Below, one piece after another: positions 1 through 10,131 of a stretch of 64,000 nucleotides of DNA. Within the stretch, counting starts at the first letter, position 1, and each line of letters opens with the position of its first letter. Source of the DNA: Polyangiaceae bacterium (lineage in GTDB: Bacteria; Myxococcota_A; Polyangia; Polyangiales; Polyangiaceae). Made by a program: the position numbers and the translations under genes. Where the stretch lies: contig JAWKRG010000018.1 in the NCBI GenBank assembly GCA_041389725.1, forward strand, positions 20,174-84,173. Direction: 5' to 3'. A model generated the notes under the pieces. It did not search any database. It was not told the DNA's origin and worked only from the letters and a program-made list of their open reading frames with translations.

Positions 1-798
1 TTCGATGAACTTCGCGTGGTCCTTGATACGAACGGCGACGGCGTGCCGGAGCCGCTTCTTCTTTGCAGCGCCCGTCAGGTGCGCCTCGAGCAAGTTCTTC
101 GGCGAACCGCCGGTGAGAACGAAGAGCATGTGGGCAACGGAGATCCCTCGGAAGCTCGCCAACACCGCCTCCTCGAGTTCCTCTGCGAGGTCGTCCTCAC
201 CCAACTCGCGAAGCCGTTCTGCGACGAACAGCACCGAGTGACGCGTTGGCCTGCCACGGTCGCTGTCCAGCGCCCCGCCGGCCTCATCAAGGACGGCCGT
301 CGACAACGTTGCACGGCTCTTTGACTCCCCTTTGAGGAGCAGTAGCTTGTCCTTGTTGGTGCGCCCGACGCCTATGATGTCGTCTCCGCGGAGCGCCATC
401 TCTCGTCCGTCCTTCCAGCGCAGGCGTCTGATCGGGACGTCGTACTGAAGCTCCTGTTCAGCGAGCTCCGTCGCCAATACCTCACCCAGGTCGCCTGAGC
501 GGGCCTTCTTCCTGGTCGGGACGTGCTCACGCAACAGCGCGGCCGTCTTGGGGGCGCCCAGCGAGGCAATACGCTTCGCCGTGAGCTTCGGGTGCACGTA
601 GTGCCCGCGCACCAGCTCGCGAAGGTCGTCCAAAATCGAAGCGCGGCTGCCGTCACGTTCCGTGAGCACCCGGAGCGAATGCCGACCAACCGCGGATGTG
701 CTGACGTCCAACCACTGCGAAACGGGATGAGTCGGAGTGGTTGCCTTGGGCTTCGCGGGCGCCTTCTTTGCCTTCGTCTTGGTCTTCGCCCCGGCCAC
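1..798 (-). CDS. HamA-like (DUF1837-type) predicted nuclease, 3' end outside window
   Basis: The 266 visible codons are open and run off the left edge. The GTG start at 798 has a strong AGGGGGAAG ribosome binding site and lies 10 nt after the hsdR stop, so it belongs to the same operon. A Lys/Ala-rich N-terminus (about residues 1-20) precedes a domain with E111 (LATE), D139-D140 (RGDDIIG) and E158-S-K160 (LLKGESKSR). This spacing fits a PD-(D/E)XK-type nuclease, and the surrounding pattern resembles the DUF1837/HamA family of the Hachiman anti-phage system. In Hachiman, HamA works with a HamB helicase. Here HamB would have to lie beyond the left edge, and the visible partner is a type I restriction system. 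Unlike its neighbours this gene has no frameshift. Family assignment is from motif memory, not a search. Confidence 0.6.
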   Translation of the reverse strand, partial: MAGAKTKTKAKKAPAKPKATTPTHPVSQWLDVSTSAVGRHSLRVLTERDGSRASILDDLRELVRGHYVHPKLTAKRIASLGAPKTAALLREHVPTRKKARSGDLGEVLATELAEQELQYDVPIRRLRWKDGREMALRGDDIIGVGRTNKDKLLLLKGESKSRATLSTAVLDEAGGALDSDRGRPTRHSVLFVAERLRELGEDDLAEELEEAVLASFRGISVAHMLFVLTGGSPKNLLEAHLTGAAKKKRLRHAVAVRIKDHAKFIE

Positions 799-807
799 GC
801 CTTCCCC

Positions 808-3755
808 CTAGTAGTATTGCTTGATGTACCCGTAGGCCTTCTCGAACAGCTCGGTGTCGGCGTGGAGCTTGTACTTGAAGAGAGTCTTCCGGAGGGCCTT
901 CTTGACCTCGCGCTCGCCGGCGCTGGTCTGCTGCCAGCCGGGGAATCGGACGAGCCGCACGATCTCGTCGATGTCGTTGACGATGCGCTGCACCATGACC
1001 GGGGTGCTGTCGTTCTTGACCTCCTGGAACAGCTCGGTGAGCGCCGCCTTGCCGCGGTCCTCGTCTTCTTCGGGGGCCGTCTCCTTCTCGGCGGCGACAA
1101 CATCGCGTGCGATGTCGAGGAGCTCCTTGAGGAATGCGATGCTGTGGAGCTGCCCGGCTTCGTGGCGCTCCTTCAGCTTTTCGAGACGCTCGCTGAGCGC
1201 CTTGTAGTTCGGGTTGCCCATATGCTTACGAAGGCGTTGTCCGAGCTTGATTTCCAGCTCCTTCGCCTTCTTCTTGGGATCGGGTGAGCCCAGAACAGCC
1301 TCGAGTAGCTCGGCATCCGCGACGATCTCGTCGAGGTCGTCCCGCACGGTCTCGACGTGCACGTTCTCGTGGATGAGTTCGATGGTCTTCGCACCGAGTG
1401 CATGCCAGATGAGCTTGCCCTGGCCGGTGGTCGGTTGCACCGAGACGTACCTGCGACAGCCAGCGGTAGTCGGTCTCGTGTTGCTGCAACGCCGGGTCGG
1501 GCGACAGCGCCTCCAGAGCTTGCCGAGGTAGCTGTAGTCGGCTGCGAAGGCGTCGCGCACCTCATTATTGGGCAAGCAATCTTGGGCGGCGATCAGGCCT
1601 TCGTAGCCGCTCACGGTCCGGTCCACGCCCGGGAAGTACGCGAGGCACTTCTGCATGGCACCCGGCAGCTTGTCCTTGAGCCCGGCGATGTGCCGACCAC
1701 CTGGCGGAAGCCCTTCTCATCAGGCTCGAGGGCCTTGGCTACGTCGTCGAACACGCCCAAGTAGTCGACGATGAGACCGTGGGTCTTCTCGTTCCCGTAG
1801 GTACGGTTCGTGCGGCAGATGGCCTGCAGGAGCGTGTGGTCCCGCAGCGGCTTGTCGAGGTACATCGCCTGCAGGATGGGAGCATCGAAGCCGGTCAGCA
1901 GCAGCGGTGACACCAAAATCTGTAGCGGGTCATTCGGGTCGCGGAACCGGTCGAGCTCTCTTCCGCGTCACGGTCGCTCCTTGGGGCTTGGCGGTCGTCG
2001 TCCTTCTCCTTGCCCGAGACGGAGATGACGACGTCGCTGGCTTCCGGCGCCAGGTGCTTGTCGAGCTCGTCTTTGTAGAGCAGACAGGTCTCTTGGTCGA
2101 AGGTCACGACCATGGCCTTGAAGCCGTTGGGCTCGACCTTCTCGACGAAGTGCTTGGCCACGTCGGCGCAAATGGCTCGCACCCGGTCGAAGTCTTCACG
2201 AGCACGGCCATCTTCCGGCGGCCTTGGCCGGTTGACCCTTGTCCAGGTCGGAGAGCTCACCGGTGAGGTCGCGTAGGCTTCGTCGATGCCTTCCTTGTCG
2301 ATGTGCAACTCGATGAGCCAGGGCTCGAAGTGCAGCGGCAAGGTGGCGCCGTCACGGATCGACTCCTCGAAGCCGTAGCGGCTCATGCAGCCGCGCTCGT
2401 CTTCCTCGGCGCCGAAGGCGTAGAAGATGTTCCGGTCCTTTGTTGATGGGCGTTCCGGTCAGGCCGAAGGCGCGTTCGGCGCTGGCCGCGCGCATCTTCA
2501 TGCCCAGGTCACCTTCCTGGGTGCGATGGGCTCGTCGACCAGCGCGATGATGTTGTCGCGGTCGTTCAGCACACCGTCGGCTTCGCCGAGCGAAAGATCG
2601 TCGTATTGATGATCTTGCGGGTGTCCTACTTAAGCAGACGCTCGAGCTCTTCACGCGACACCGCCTTCCTGGAGTTTCGGGATGTCCGAGGCGTGGAAGG
2701 TAGAGCTGATCTGTGCATCGAGGTCGACTCGGTCGACGATGATGAGCACCGTCGGATTCTTGAGCGCCGGATGCAGGCGCAGCTTCTGGGCGGCGAAGAC
2801 CATCAGCAGCGACTTGCCCGAGCCCTGGAAGTGCCAGATCAGGCCTTTGCGCGGCTGCCCGGCAACGGCCCGCGATCAACTAGGCGGTTGCCCTCGTACT
2901 GCTGGTAGCAGACAATCTTGAGGCGGCGCTTCTTCTTGTCCGTCGCGAAGAGCGTGAAGTTGGCGAGGATGTCGAGCAGCGTTGTCGGCCTCAGCAGACC
3001 CAGAGACGGCGCGCAGGAGGTCCGACAGGCCCTTGGGGGCAGCGTGCTCGTCGGCGCGCCACGGGCCCCAGAGCTCCACCGGCATGCGAATGGATCCGTA
3101 GCGCAGCTCCTTGCCCTCAGTGGCAACGCTGAGGATGTTGAGCGCGAACAACTCCGGGACAAACTTCTCGTAGTCGTCGTGCACCTGGAGCGCGCCATCG
3201 ACCCAGCTCACCGCGTTGCGGACTGGCGTCTTGGCCTCGATGACGACGACCGGCAGCCCGTTGATGAGCAGCACCAAGTCGGCGCGACGCTCTGCCGCGC
3301 CGGCGCGGAAGGTGTACTGGGTGTGGTGACGACGTACTGGTTGTTCTCGGGATTCTCGAAGTCTACGAGACGCACCGTCGTGTGCTCGTGGTTCTTGCCG
3401 AAGGGCATGGACCGATCACCGCGGAGCCACGCGGCGAACTCTTCGTTGGCCTTGATGATGCCGTCGCTGCGCACCGAGAGGACGATGGCGCGCAGCTTGT
3501 AGAGCACCTCGTCGGCGCGGTCAGGGTTGTGGAGCGATCTCGGTGTTGAGGCGAAGCAGGGCCTCGCGCACGAAGGGTTCGGCGAAGACCTCGTGGGTCT
3601 GTCGCGGCACATCTCCGGAGCGAGGTAGTGCCACCCGGGCCGCGTGCGACCGGTGCGGCGGGCGAAGCCGGGGCCGACGGCGGTGTGGTGGGTGACCCCT
3701 CCGCAGAGCTGGTCACGGAGCAAAGCTTCACGGTGTTGGCTTCATTGAAAGCCAT
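808..3755 (-). pseudogene. hsdR: Type I restriction endonuclease HsdR, many frameshifts
   Basis: The DNA-cleaving and translocating subunit of a type I restriction system can be rebuilt only by moving between reading frames. It begins MAFNEANTVKL at 3755, whose ATG shares one base with the hsdS stop (TGATG). Recognisable pieces, N to C, are the RecB-like nuclease part (LVLLINGLPVVVIEAKTP, near 3,240), Walker A (HFQGSGKS, near 2,830), a DEAH box split by a frameshift (near 2,520), the GLTGTPINK motif (near 2,450) and helicase motif VI (LLQAICRTNRTY, near 1,820). A DUF3387-like C-terminus ends YIKQYY at 808. At least a dozen single-base indels are needed, yet catalytic residues are conserved. 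That suggests either recent decay or low-quality consensus here. Confidence 0.85.
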
Positions 3756-4928
3756 CACAGCACCTGCCGCATGAAAGCAAACTTGAGCCTGGCTGTTCTT
3801 CTTCTTTGATCTTCAACATTGACAAGGTCCTCATTGAGGTCTAACAGCCCGGCAGCCAACGCATCTTGAATGGCGCGCGGAGGACATGGGACTCTCAATG
3901 AAGCGCAGTTGACTCTCGTAGATATGCATCACTGTGCTCCCTTGACACATCCTCATCTTGTGCATCCGAGTGAATACTGTTTGCAATGAAGCCCAGGTAG
4001 ACGGGATTCATTTCATCATTTGGTCGCAACACGATGATGTCGCCAGCACGCTGGAGCCTCTCCTGACACCCTATTGGCTGCAGCGACCCCAATCTCTTCT
4101 CTCGTTTCACCTGAGCCTGCGAACAGCACATCGCCATAACTCAGCTTCGTGTACTTATGCGCGAACTCCGCTGCGATGCATGAATGCGCCCGCTCGATCG
4201 TGTCGACATGTTTCGTATACAAGTCGCCATACCTAATCACGGGTACACCCCTGGTCTCGATTTTCCTTCTTACGGGGCCGCCGGAAACTATGAAACTCAC
4301 CCAGTTCAGAGAGGGGTCTCATTGGCCAAGAAGCTTCGAGCCAGGCTGTACACATGCTCTCGATGCGATTCCTTCAGCACTTCGAGTTGTGTGCGTAGAG
4401 TCTGAAATTCCTGTTCCGCTCTCTCGACTGCGTGCAACGCACCTACAATCCGCCGTTGCTCCTGCAGGGGTGGCGAAGCGCGAACTCCTCGCTGAGCAAT
4501 GTGGTTAAGTTGACTGTCTGAGAGAGCGAACAGCAAACCGACGGTCCGCGCGGCTCATGAGAACATCGGACTGCATGAAGAACGGAAGAAGCCGGGCAGC
4601 ACCACCTTAGGCTTCGCTCCAGACACCGTGGCCCAGATGCCATACCGTGGAACTCGGCCAAGCCGACCTTTCGCTGGTAGATCCTCCGGCGAGCGAAGAT
4701 GACATCACCGGGCTGGAAGACTCGAAGGTCGCTGTTTGCGCCAACGTCCTTCACGGAGGCCCCACCGCCTGATCTTGAGGCAGTTGGAATCCAGGTGCTC
4801 GAGGCCCACGTAGCGATCAAGACCCGAGTCGCTTGCATCCCAGCCACGAAGAGACTTGCCGAGTCGCCCCGATGCTGTCCACCATCTCGCGGAAACGCAG
4901 CACCGTCCACCAGACGAGTCGCACCCAT
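3755..4928 (-). pseudogene. hsdS: Type I restriction specificity subunit HsdS, frameshifted
   Basis: This would be the DNA-recognition subunit. The ATG at 4928 follows a strong GAAAGGAGG site. Traces of two target-recognition domains are readable in different frames: YVGLEHLDSN and LRVFQPGDVIFARRRIYQRK near 4,680-4,790, then the central conserved LPPLQEQRRIVGALHAVE near 4,460. The second half shows VPVIRYGDLYTKH near 4,230, TKLSYGDVLFAGSGETREEIG near 4,110 and GDIIVLRPNDE near 4,030. The C-terminus RLKFAFMRQVL stops at 3755-3757, overlapping the hsdR start. About six or more indels break the frame. An IS3-family element separates the gene from hsdM2. Confidence 0.8.
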
Positions 4929-4933
4929 CAGTT

Positions 4934-4950
4934 GCCTCCTTTCAGGAGGC
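4934..4950 (-). promoter_or_regulatory. Hairpin covering the hsdS ribosome binding site
   Basis: A perfect inverted repeat, GCCTCCT-TTC-AGGAGGC, has 7-bp arms and a 3-nt loop. On the minus strand its second arm carries the AAGGAGG sequence that serves the hsdS ATG at 4928. A folded transcript would hide the ribosome binding site unless an upstream ribosome opens it. The preceding reading frame ends exactly on the hsdS start (TGATG), which fits translational coupling. The fold is read directly from sequence; its regulatory role is inferred. Confidence 0.45.
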
Positions 4951-5144
4951 TTTTCGGCGCGACCCACTGTCGCTTCCAGCCGTCGCCAGGTGGTCGAACT
5001 CGCTGCTTCCCAGTCCTCCCAGGCGTCCAGAAACGTGAGTCCCCCTGTGCCAACGTCAGGTGGACAGCGCCTTTCTGGAATATCTGTAGCAAGGGCGAAG
5101 AATGGATGAAATCGTGCCGAAACCGACCCCCGTTCCGAGTCAGG

Positions 5145-5595
5145 ATGTCAGCCCCGCAAGCGAGCGCCAGGGGGCGTGCTCGTGGCGTGAGCGGCGGCGC
5201 AAACGAAACCGTTCCGGAGAAGCCTCGAGCCACCAGGCGTAGATTCACGGCCGCCGAGAAGTTGCGGCTCGTGAGGAAGCCGACGCCTGTGTGGCTAGCG
5301 GCAAGCGTGGCGCGCTGGGCGCGATGCTGCGTGAGGAGGGCATCTACAGCTCCCACCTGTCGACGTGGCGCGCGCAATTCGCGGAGTCGAAGGTGTTGCC
5401 GGTCTGAAAGAGCGCAAAGCCGGCCGCAAGCCAGAGGATGGACGCGAAGGACCGCATCATCGCGCAGCAAGGCCAAGCGCATCGCCAAGCTGGAGCGCAA
5501 ACTGCACGTGGCGGATGCTTTGATCGAGCTTCAAAAAAGCGCACACGATTCTGGGGATAGCGCTACCGACGCTCGACGACGACGGAGAGAGCTGA
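5145..5595 (+). pseudogene. IS3-family transposase OrfA, frameshifted
   Basis: Small helix-turn-helix protein of an IS3-type element. The frame reads MSAPQASARG, then RRRFTAAEKLRLVR. After a frameshift near 5,275 it continues with EEADACVASGKRGALGAM and EEGIYSSHLSTWRAQF, the typical HTH region. An internal stop follows VLPV at 5,405, and the C-terminal part LERKLHVADALIELQKK plus ILGIALPTLDDDGES is in further frames. The stop at 5593-5595 overlaps the orfB ATG (TGATG). ATG 5106 is an alternative start. At least three indels make it non-functional as written. Confidence 0.65.
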
Positions 5596-6690
5596 TGGAC
5601 CTCGTTGAAACGCTGGACGACTCCTTCGTCCGATCAGCGGCTGCGTGCAAGGCGCTGGGCGTGAGCCGAGCAACTCTCTACCGCAACGCAACCGCCCCAG
5701 CCGCCTCAGGTTGTCGAGCGCGCCCCGAGCCCACGTCGGTTGAGCGAAGAGGAGCGCTCCGCCATTCGGGAAGTGTTCCACGACGAGGAGTTCGTGGATA
5801 GCCCGTACCGGAGGTGTACGGCACGCTCCTGGATCGAGGCGTGTACCTCGCCTCGATGCGCACGATGTATCGCGTCCTGGCCGAGACAGGAGAAACGCGA
5901 GAGAGACGCAATCAGAGGCCACCGCAAGAGCCACGAAAAGCCCTCACTGACGGCGACGGCACCCAATCAAGTATGGACGTGGGACATCACCAAGCTCGCC
6001 ATGGTGCAACTTGGGAACTTCCTGCACCTGTACGTGATCATCGACCTGTTCAGCCGCTACGTAGTCGGTTGGATGGTGGCCAACAAGGAGTGCAAGCACC
6101 TCGCGGCGCAGCTGTTCGCCGAGACCATCACTCGCCACGGTGTCGAGCCAGGCCTGCAGGTCCACGCTGACCGTGGCGCCGCCATGAAAAGCGACACGCT
6201 GGCACAATTGCTGGCGTCGCTCGGAGTACAACGCAGCTTCAGTCGGCCGCACGTGTCGGACGACAATGCCTTCAGCGAGGCGCAGTTCAAGACGCTGAAG
6301 TATCAGCCTGACTGCCCACGCCGGTTCGAAAACGAGCTACATGCCGCGCCTGGTTGGCGCTACGTTTCTTCGGCTGGCACAACGACGAGCATCACCACTC
6401 TGGGCTCGCGTTCTTCACGCCGGCGGACGTCTTCTTTGGACGCTTCGAGCAGGTGCGAGCTGTCCGACAAGCCGCACTGGATGCGATGTACGCGAAGCAC
6501 CCGGAACGGTTCGTGCGAGGAGCGCCGCGCGTGCTACCCCCGCGCAGGTCAGCATCAATCCGGTTGTCTCGCCAGGCGCTGAAGCGGACAACCACGAGGC
6601 TGACACGTCTTCGACCTACCGCCACACCGCGACGGGCGCAGGGCGGGTCAAGGGAGCCGACGCAGACGGCGAGCGCAGCGGACCCTTGAT
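5595..6690 (+). pseudogene. IS3-family transposase OrfB (rve integrase), frameshifted
   Basis: Catalytic subunit of the element. It starts MDLVETLDDSFV with an ACKALGVSRATLYR helix. The DDE residues are visible: D in VWTWDITKL (near 5,985), D in VHADRGAAMKSD (near 6,170) and E in DDNAFSEAQFKTLK (near 6,275). The C-terminal FFGWHNDEHHHSGLAFFTP box and the YAKHPERFV segment lie in another frame. Frameshifts occur near 5,700, 5,815, 5,940, 6,345 and 6,540, so no full-length protein is made. The true 3' end is uncertain. Confidence 0.7.
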
Positions 6691-6762
6691 GCCCCCGCCC
6701 CCCGGCGCACGCTCGTCGGGTCGAAAACCCTCACCTGACCACTGCTTCACTTCATAGAATTC

Positions 6763-8199
6763 TCATGTCTGCTGTCTCAAACTCGTTGACAGGTTCCGGA
6801 GTTCTCGTTCTTCAGAGCCGGCTCCGGCTGACTGATCCCGTTCGACATAGAGCGGCAACGACAGATTGCACCCGTTCTTCTCCACCTCTGGTATGGCGAC
6901 CACCCTTGCGAATCCGTCCCGGCTTTCGAAAGCAGCGTACGCCTCGGCGATTCGCCTCTGATGTTTGGGTTGCAGAAAACTCGCACCGCGTTCCTGAGCG
7001 ATCTCTGTCACGGCATCGATGAAGATGATGCGCCCCGCGCGGGCGGCCGGTTTCCGACTTCGACAGAACAGGACGCATGCCTCCATCGGCGAGTTGAAGA
7101 ATAGGTTCGGACCCAGCCCGAGTACGCACTCGATCAAGTCTGCCGCAACCAGCTTGCGGCGCATCTCAGCTTCCTCTCTGCGGAAAAGCACACCGTGCGG
7201 GAAGAGAATGGCGCATCGCCCGCTGCTTGGGCTCATGCTCTTTAGTATGTGTTGAAGAAAGGCGTAGTCGGCACGCCCCTGGGGTGGCGTGCCCAGGAAG
7301 CTACGGCCCCACGGGTCCGACTGCCACGCATCCCGGTTCCAGCGTTTGATGGAGTACGGCGGATTGGCGAGGACCACATCGAAGGTGCGCAGGCCATCGC
7401 CCTCGATGAAGCGCGGGCGCTCCAGGGTGTCGCCGCGCTGGATGTCGAAGTCCTCGACCCCGTGAAGCACGAGGTTCATGCGGGCGATCGAGGCTGTCAT
7501 GTGGTTGCGCTCCTGCCCGTAGAGACGGAGCGTCCGGTGCTCGCCGCCGGCCCTCTTCACCTGGGCCAGTGCGGAGATGAGCATGCCGCCGGTGCCGCAG
7601 GTCGGGTCGTATATGCTCTCGCCTTCCTGGGGGCGCAGCATCGTGGCCATCAGGTGGACCAGGGTGCGGTTGGTGTAGAACTCCTGAGCTGTGCTGCCGC
7701 CGTCATCGGCGAACTTGCCGACCAGGTACTCGTAGCCATCGCCGAGTGAGTCCTCGGGCACGCGCTCGATGGAGAGCGTCTGGCTGGAGAAGTGCTCGAG
7801 CAGGTTCTTGAGCGTATGGTCCGGCAGGCGATCCTTGTTGGTCCACGGTGCGTCGCCGAAGATGCCGTCCAGACGATCGGGGTTGGCTGCCTCGATGGCG
7901 CGCATGGCGTTGTGGAGGGCCCGGCCGACGTTCTTGGCGACCGACCGCGCTTCGTTCCAGTGAGCCCCGGCAGGCACCACGACGCGCTCGTCGGCCTCGG
8001 TCTTTGCCAGCTCCTCGTCGCCGTCGTATGCGTCGAGCGCGCGGGCGAAGTCCTCGTCCCAGACGTCTGAGAGCCGCTTGTAGAACACGAGCGGGAAAAT
8101 GAACTGCTTGTAGTCGCCCGCATCCACCAGACCGCGCAAGATGGTGGCGGCGCCCCACAGATACGACTCGAGCTGCTGCTGGGAGAGTCGCTTGCTCAT
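6763..8199 (-). CDS. hsdM: Type I restriction modification subunit HsdM (second paralogue)
   Basis: N6-adenine DNA methyltransferase subunit, 478 aa and intact. The ATG at 8199 overlaps the end of the upstream hsdM1 (ATGA). An N-terminal HsdM helical domain (LESYLWGAATILRG) is followed by EFYTNRTLVHLM (~173-184), SAM-binding motif DPTCGTGG (~198-205), LYGQERNHMTASIARMNL and catalytic NPPY (~279-282). It is clearly related to hsdM1 but diverged, with EFYTNRTLV in place of EFYTPRSVV. Two adjacent, different HsdM subunits in one operon are unusual, because the standard complex uses two copies of one HsdM. Whether they form a heterodimer or one is redundant cannot be told from sequence. Confidence 0.92.
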   Translation of the reverse strand: MSKRLSQQQLESYLWGAATILRGLVDAGDYKQFIFPLVFYKRLSDVWDEDFARALDAYDGDEELAKTEADERVVVPAGAHWNEARSVAKNVGRALHNAMRAIEAANPDRLDGIFGDAPWTNKDRLPDHTLKNLLEHFSSQTLSIERVPEDSLGDGYEYLVGKFADDGGSTAQEFYTNRTLVHLMATMLRPQEGESIYDPTCGTGGMLISALAQVKRAGGEHRTLRLYGQERNHMTASIARMNLVLHGVEDFDIQRGDTLERPRFIEGDGLRTFDVVLANPPYSIKRWNRDAWQSDPWGRSFLGTPPQGRADYAFLQHILKSMSPSSGRCAILFPHGVLFRREEAEMRRKLVAADLIECVLGLGPNLFFNSPMEACVLFCRSRKPAARAGRIIFIDAVTEIAQERGASFLQPKHQRRIAEAYAAFESRDGFARVVAIPEVEKNGCNLSLPLYVERDQSAGAGSEERELRNLSTSLRQQT

Positions 8200-9703
8200 C
8201 GCAGCCACCCCCCATCCGCCATCTTGCGGCACAGCGCGTCCTCGGCCTCGCGGCACCGAACGAGCGCGGCCTTGAAGTCGGCGACTGCTTCTGCAAGGGC
8301 GGGATGTCCTGGCCAATGGGCGGCAGGACGTAGCGGGAGATGTTCAGCGTCCAGTCCTCCTGCTCGATCTCATCGAGCTCCACGACACGGGCGCGATCGT
8401 CTACGTCTTCGAACGCCTGCACCCAGCTGAGCAGCTGCGCGGTGTGCTCCGGCTCCAAATAGTTCTGTGCCCGATCTTTGCGGAAGAGTGTGGATGCGTC
8501 GACGAAGAGCACCTTGCGCGCCCGCTCCGCGGGCTTGCGCATGCGCAGGACGAGCACGCAGGCGGCCAGCCCGGTACCGTAGAATAGGTTCGGCGCAAGC
8601 CCGACGACCGCCTCGATCTGATCGGCCTTGAGCAGGTGTTTGCGGACCTTACCCTCGACGCCGCCGCGGAAGAGCGCGCCTTGGGGAAGCACGACAGCCA
8701 TTCTACCGTGGTGGTCGGCCATCGACTTGACCATGTGCTGGACCCAGGCGAAGTCGCCAGACTTGTCGGTCGGTAGCCCCGCGAACGCACGTCCCCACGG
8801 ATCGCTCTCCCACACCTCTCGGCCCCAATTCTCAAGCGAGAACGGGGGATTGGCGATGACGACGTCGAAGGTCGCAAGCCCACCCGTGCTTGGGTCGGTG
8901 AAGACCGGGTTGCGCAACGTATCGCCGCGTTCCACCTGGAAGTCCTCGACACCGTGAAGGAGCAGGTTCATGCGCGCCACGGATGAGGTGGTCAGGTTCT
9001 TTTCCTGCCCGAAGAGCTTCCCGAAGAACGTCCGCGGGTCACCGCCTTTCTCTCGCACGTGCTCGACGGCGGCGAGCAGCATGCCACCAGTTCCACATGC
9101 CGGGTCGTAGACGGTTTCGCCTTCCTTCGGGTCGAGGATATCGGCCATCAGGCGCACGACGCTGCGCGGGGTGTAGAACTCGCCGGCCTTCTTGTTGGTA
9201 GTGTCAGCGAACTTCTTGATCAGGTACTCGTAGGCATCGCCTATGACGTCGTTGCGCACGGTCTTGTTGCCGAGGGGCAGCGCCGAGAAGTGCTCGACGA
9301 GATCCTTCAGCAGGTCGTCGGGCAACCGATCCTTGTTCGTCCACTGCGCGTCACCGAAGACGCCGTACAGGTGCTGCTGGTTGGCGGCCTCGATCCCGCG
9401 CATCGCGTTCTGCAGCTTCTTGCCGACGTTCGAGGCGGTCTCGCGGACATCGCGCCAGTGGCAGCCCTCGGGCACCTGGAACCGGTGCTCGTCTTCGAAG
9501 TCCTCGCCGTACGTCTCGACCGCCTCGGCGTACTCCTCGTCCCAGACGTCGCAGATGCGCTTGAAGAAGAGGAGCGGCAGGATGTAGCTCTTCCAGTCGG
9601 TGCGATCGACGGGGCTGCCGCGGAGGATGTTCGCGGCCTCCCAAAGGTGGGATTCGAGCTGTTGGAGCGTCAGCTCGAGCGGCAGTGACGACTGGTCATT
9701 CAT
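8196..9703 (-). CDS. hsdM: Type I restriction modification subunit HsdM (first paralogue), 3' frameshift
   Basis: First gene of the minus-strand hsd operon, ATG at 9703. It has the HsdM N-terminal domain (LQQLESHLWEAANILRG), the EFYTPRSVVRLM box (~175-186), SAM-binding DPACGTGG (~200-207), LFGQEKNLTTSSVARMNL and catalytic NPPF (~285-288). The reading frame shifts near 8,285-8,298: as written it continues into nonsense inside hsdM2. In the shifted frame the C-terminus reads AVADFKAALVRCREAEDALC and ends GGWLR with a TGA inside the hsdM2 ATGA. About 500 aa if the indel is corrected. Only the last ~35 residues are affected, so the catalytic domain is intact. Confidence 0.88.
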
Positions 9704-9992
9704 CGGCGCCTGCTCCGCTCGCTCGCTCGCCAGAGGCCTGGCATCGGGTTCCGCCCTGTTCGCCCCATTGTAGTCGTCTCTGCCCGACTGGATTGCGCGC
9801 GGGCGCTCGGAGCATGCACCCTACGGTGGGCGCGAGGCAATCGCAGATACCATTCAGGCGCCAGTAGAAACCCACACCTCACGCCATGTGGACAGTGCCG
9901 CGCCCATGGAGAACGCGGGCGGAGCGCCGTGCTGCGCGGTGCGCGACCAAGTCTGTCGCTCCGTGGCGCCGCCCACGTTCCCCACAGGCGCT

Positions 9993-10019
9993 TGGAAAAC
10001 TCGCTTCGCGAGTTTTCCA
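9993..10019. repeat. Perfect 12-bp inverted repeat with 3-nt loop
   Basis: The left arm is TGGAAAACTCGC, the loop TTC and the right arm GCGAGTTTTCCA. It could form a stable hairpin or bind a dimeric protein. It is not followed by a T-run, so it is not an obvious terminator. The right arm runs into TTTTCCACA, a close match to a DnaA box. In a mobile island it could be a replication or recombination site, but that is inference. Confidence 0.6.
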
Positions 10020-10122
10020 CACTGACCACAGGCCCGACGACGACGAGTTTCTTGATTCTGGGGGAGGAGCACGGTGCGTGGCGTGGGCGGGCGAAGCGAC
10101 GGCGTTTGACGGTACCCGGCCG

Positions 10123-10131
10123 ATAATAGAC
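10123..10131 (+). promoter_or_regulatory. Operator half-site upstream of the merR-like gene
   Basis: ATAATAGAC occurs 11 bp before the ATG of the regulator at 10143. The same nine bases form each arm of the perfect palindrome in front of the recombinase gene (10682-10702). A shared word at both promoters suggests that the regulator binds both and represses or tunes itself. Confidence 0.45.

Larger units (their letters stand above)
5046..6749 (+). mobile_element. IS3-family insertion sequence between hsdM2 and hsdS
   Basis: Two plus-strand reading frames of IS3 type (orfA with HTH, orfB with DDE integrase fold) lie antisense within the minus-strand hsd operon. Short inverted copies of GTCAGGTG occur at 5055-5062 and, reversed, at 6732-6739, near candidate TG...CA ends. 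The ends and any target duplication are uncertain because no clean direct repeat was found. The hsdM2 stop overlaps an ATG (ATGAGAATTC) that would start a small operon gene, apparently cut by the insertion. Confidence 0.65.

Noticed and set aside
372..1287. Long open frames on both strands over the hamA/hsdR boundary
   Set aside because: They are low-complexity Arg/Ser/Leu shadows of the real minus-strand genes in high-GC DNA.
7703..8290. Apparent C-terminal extension of hsdM1 deep into hsdM2
   Set aside because: The residues after the frameshift are antiframe nonsense; the proper C-terminus and stop are found one frame over at 8,196.
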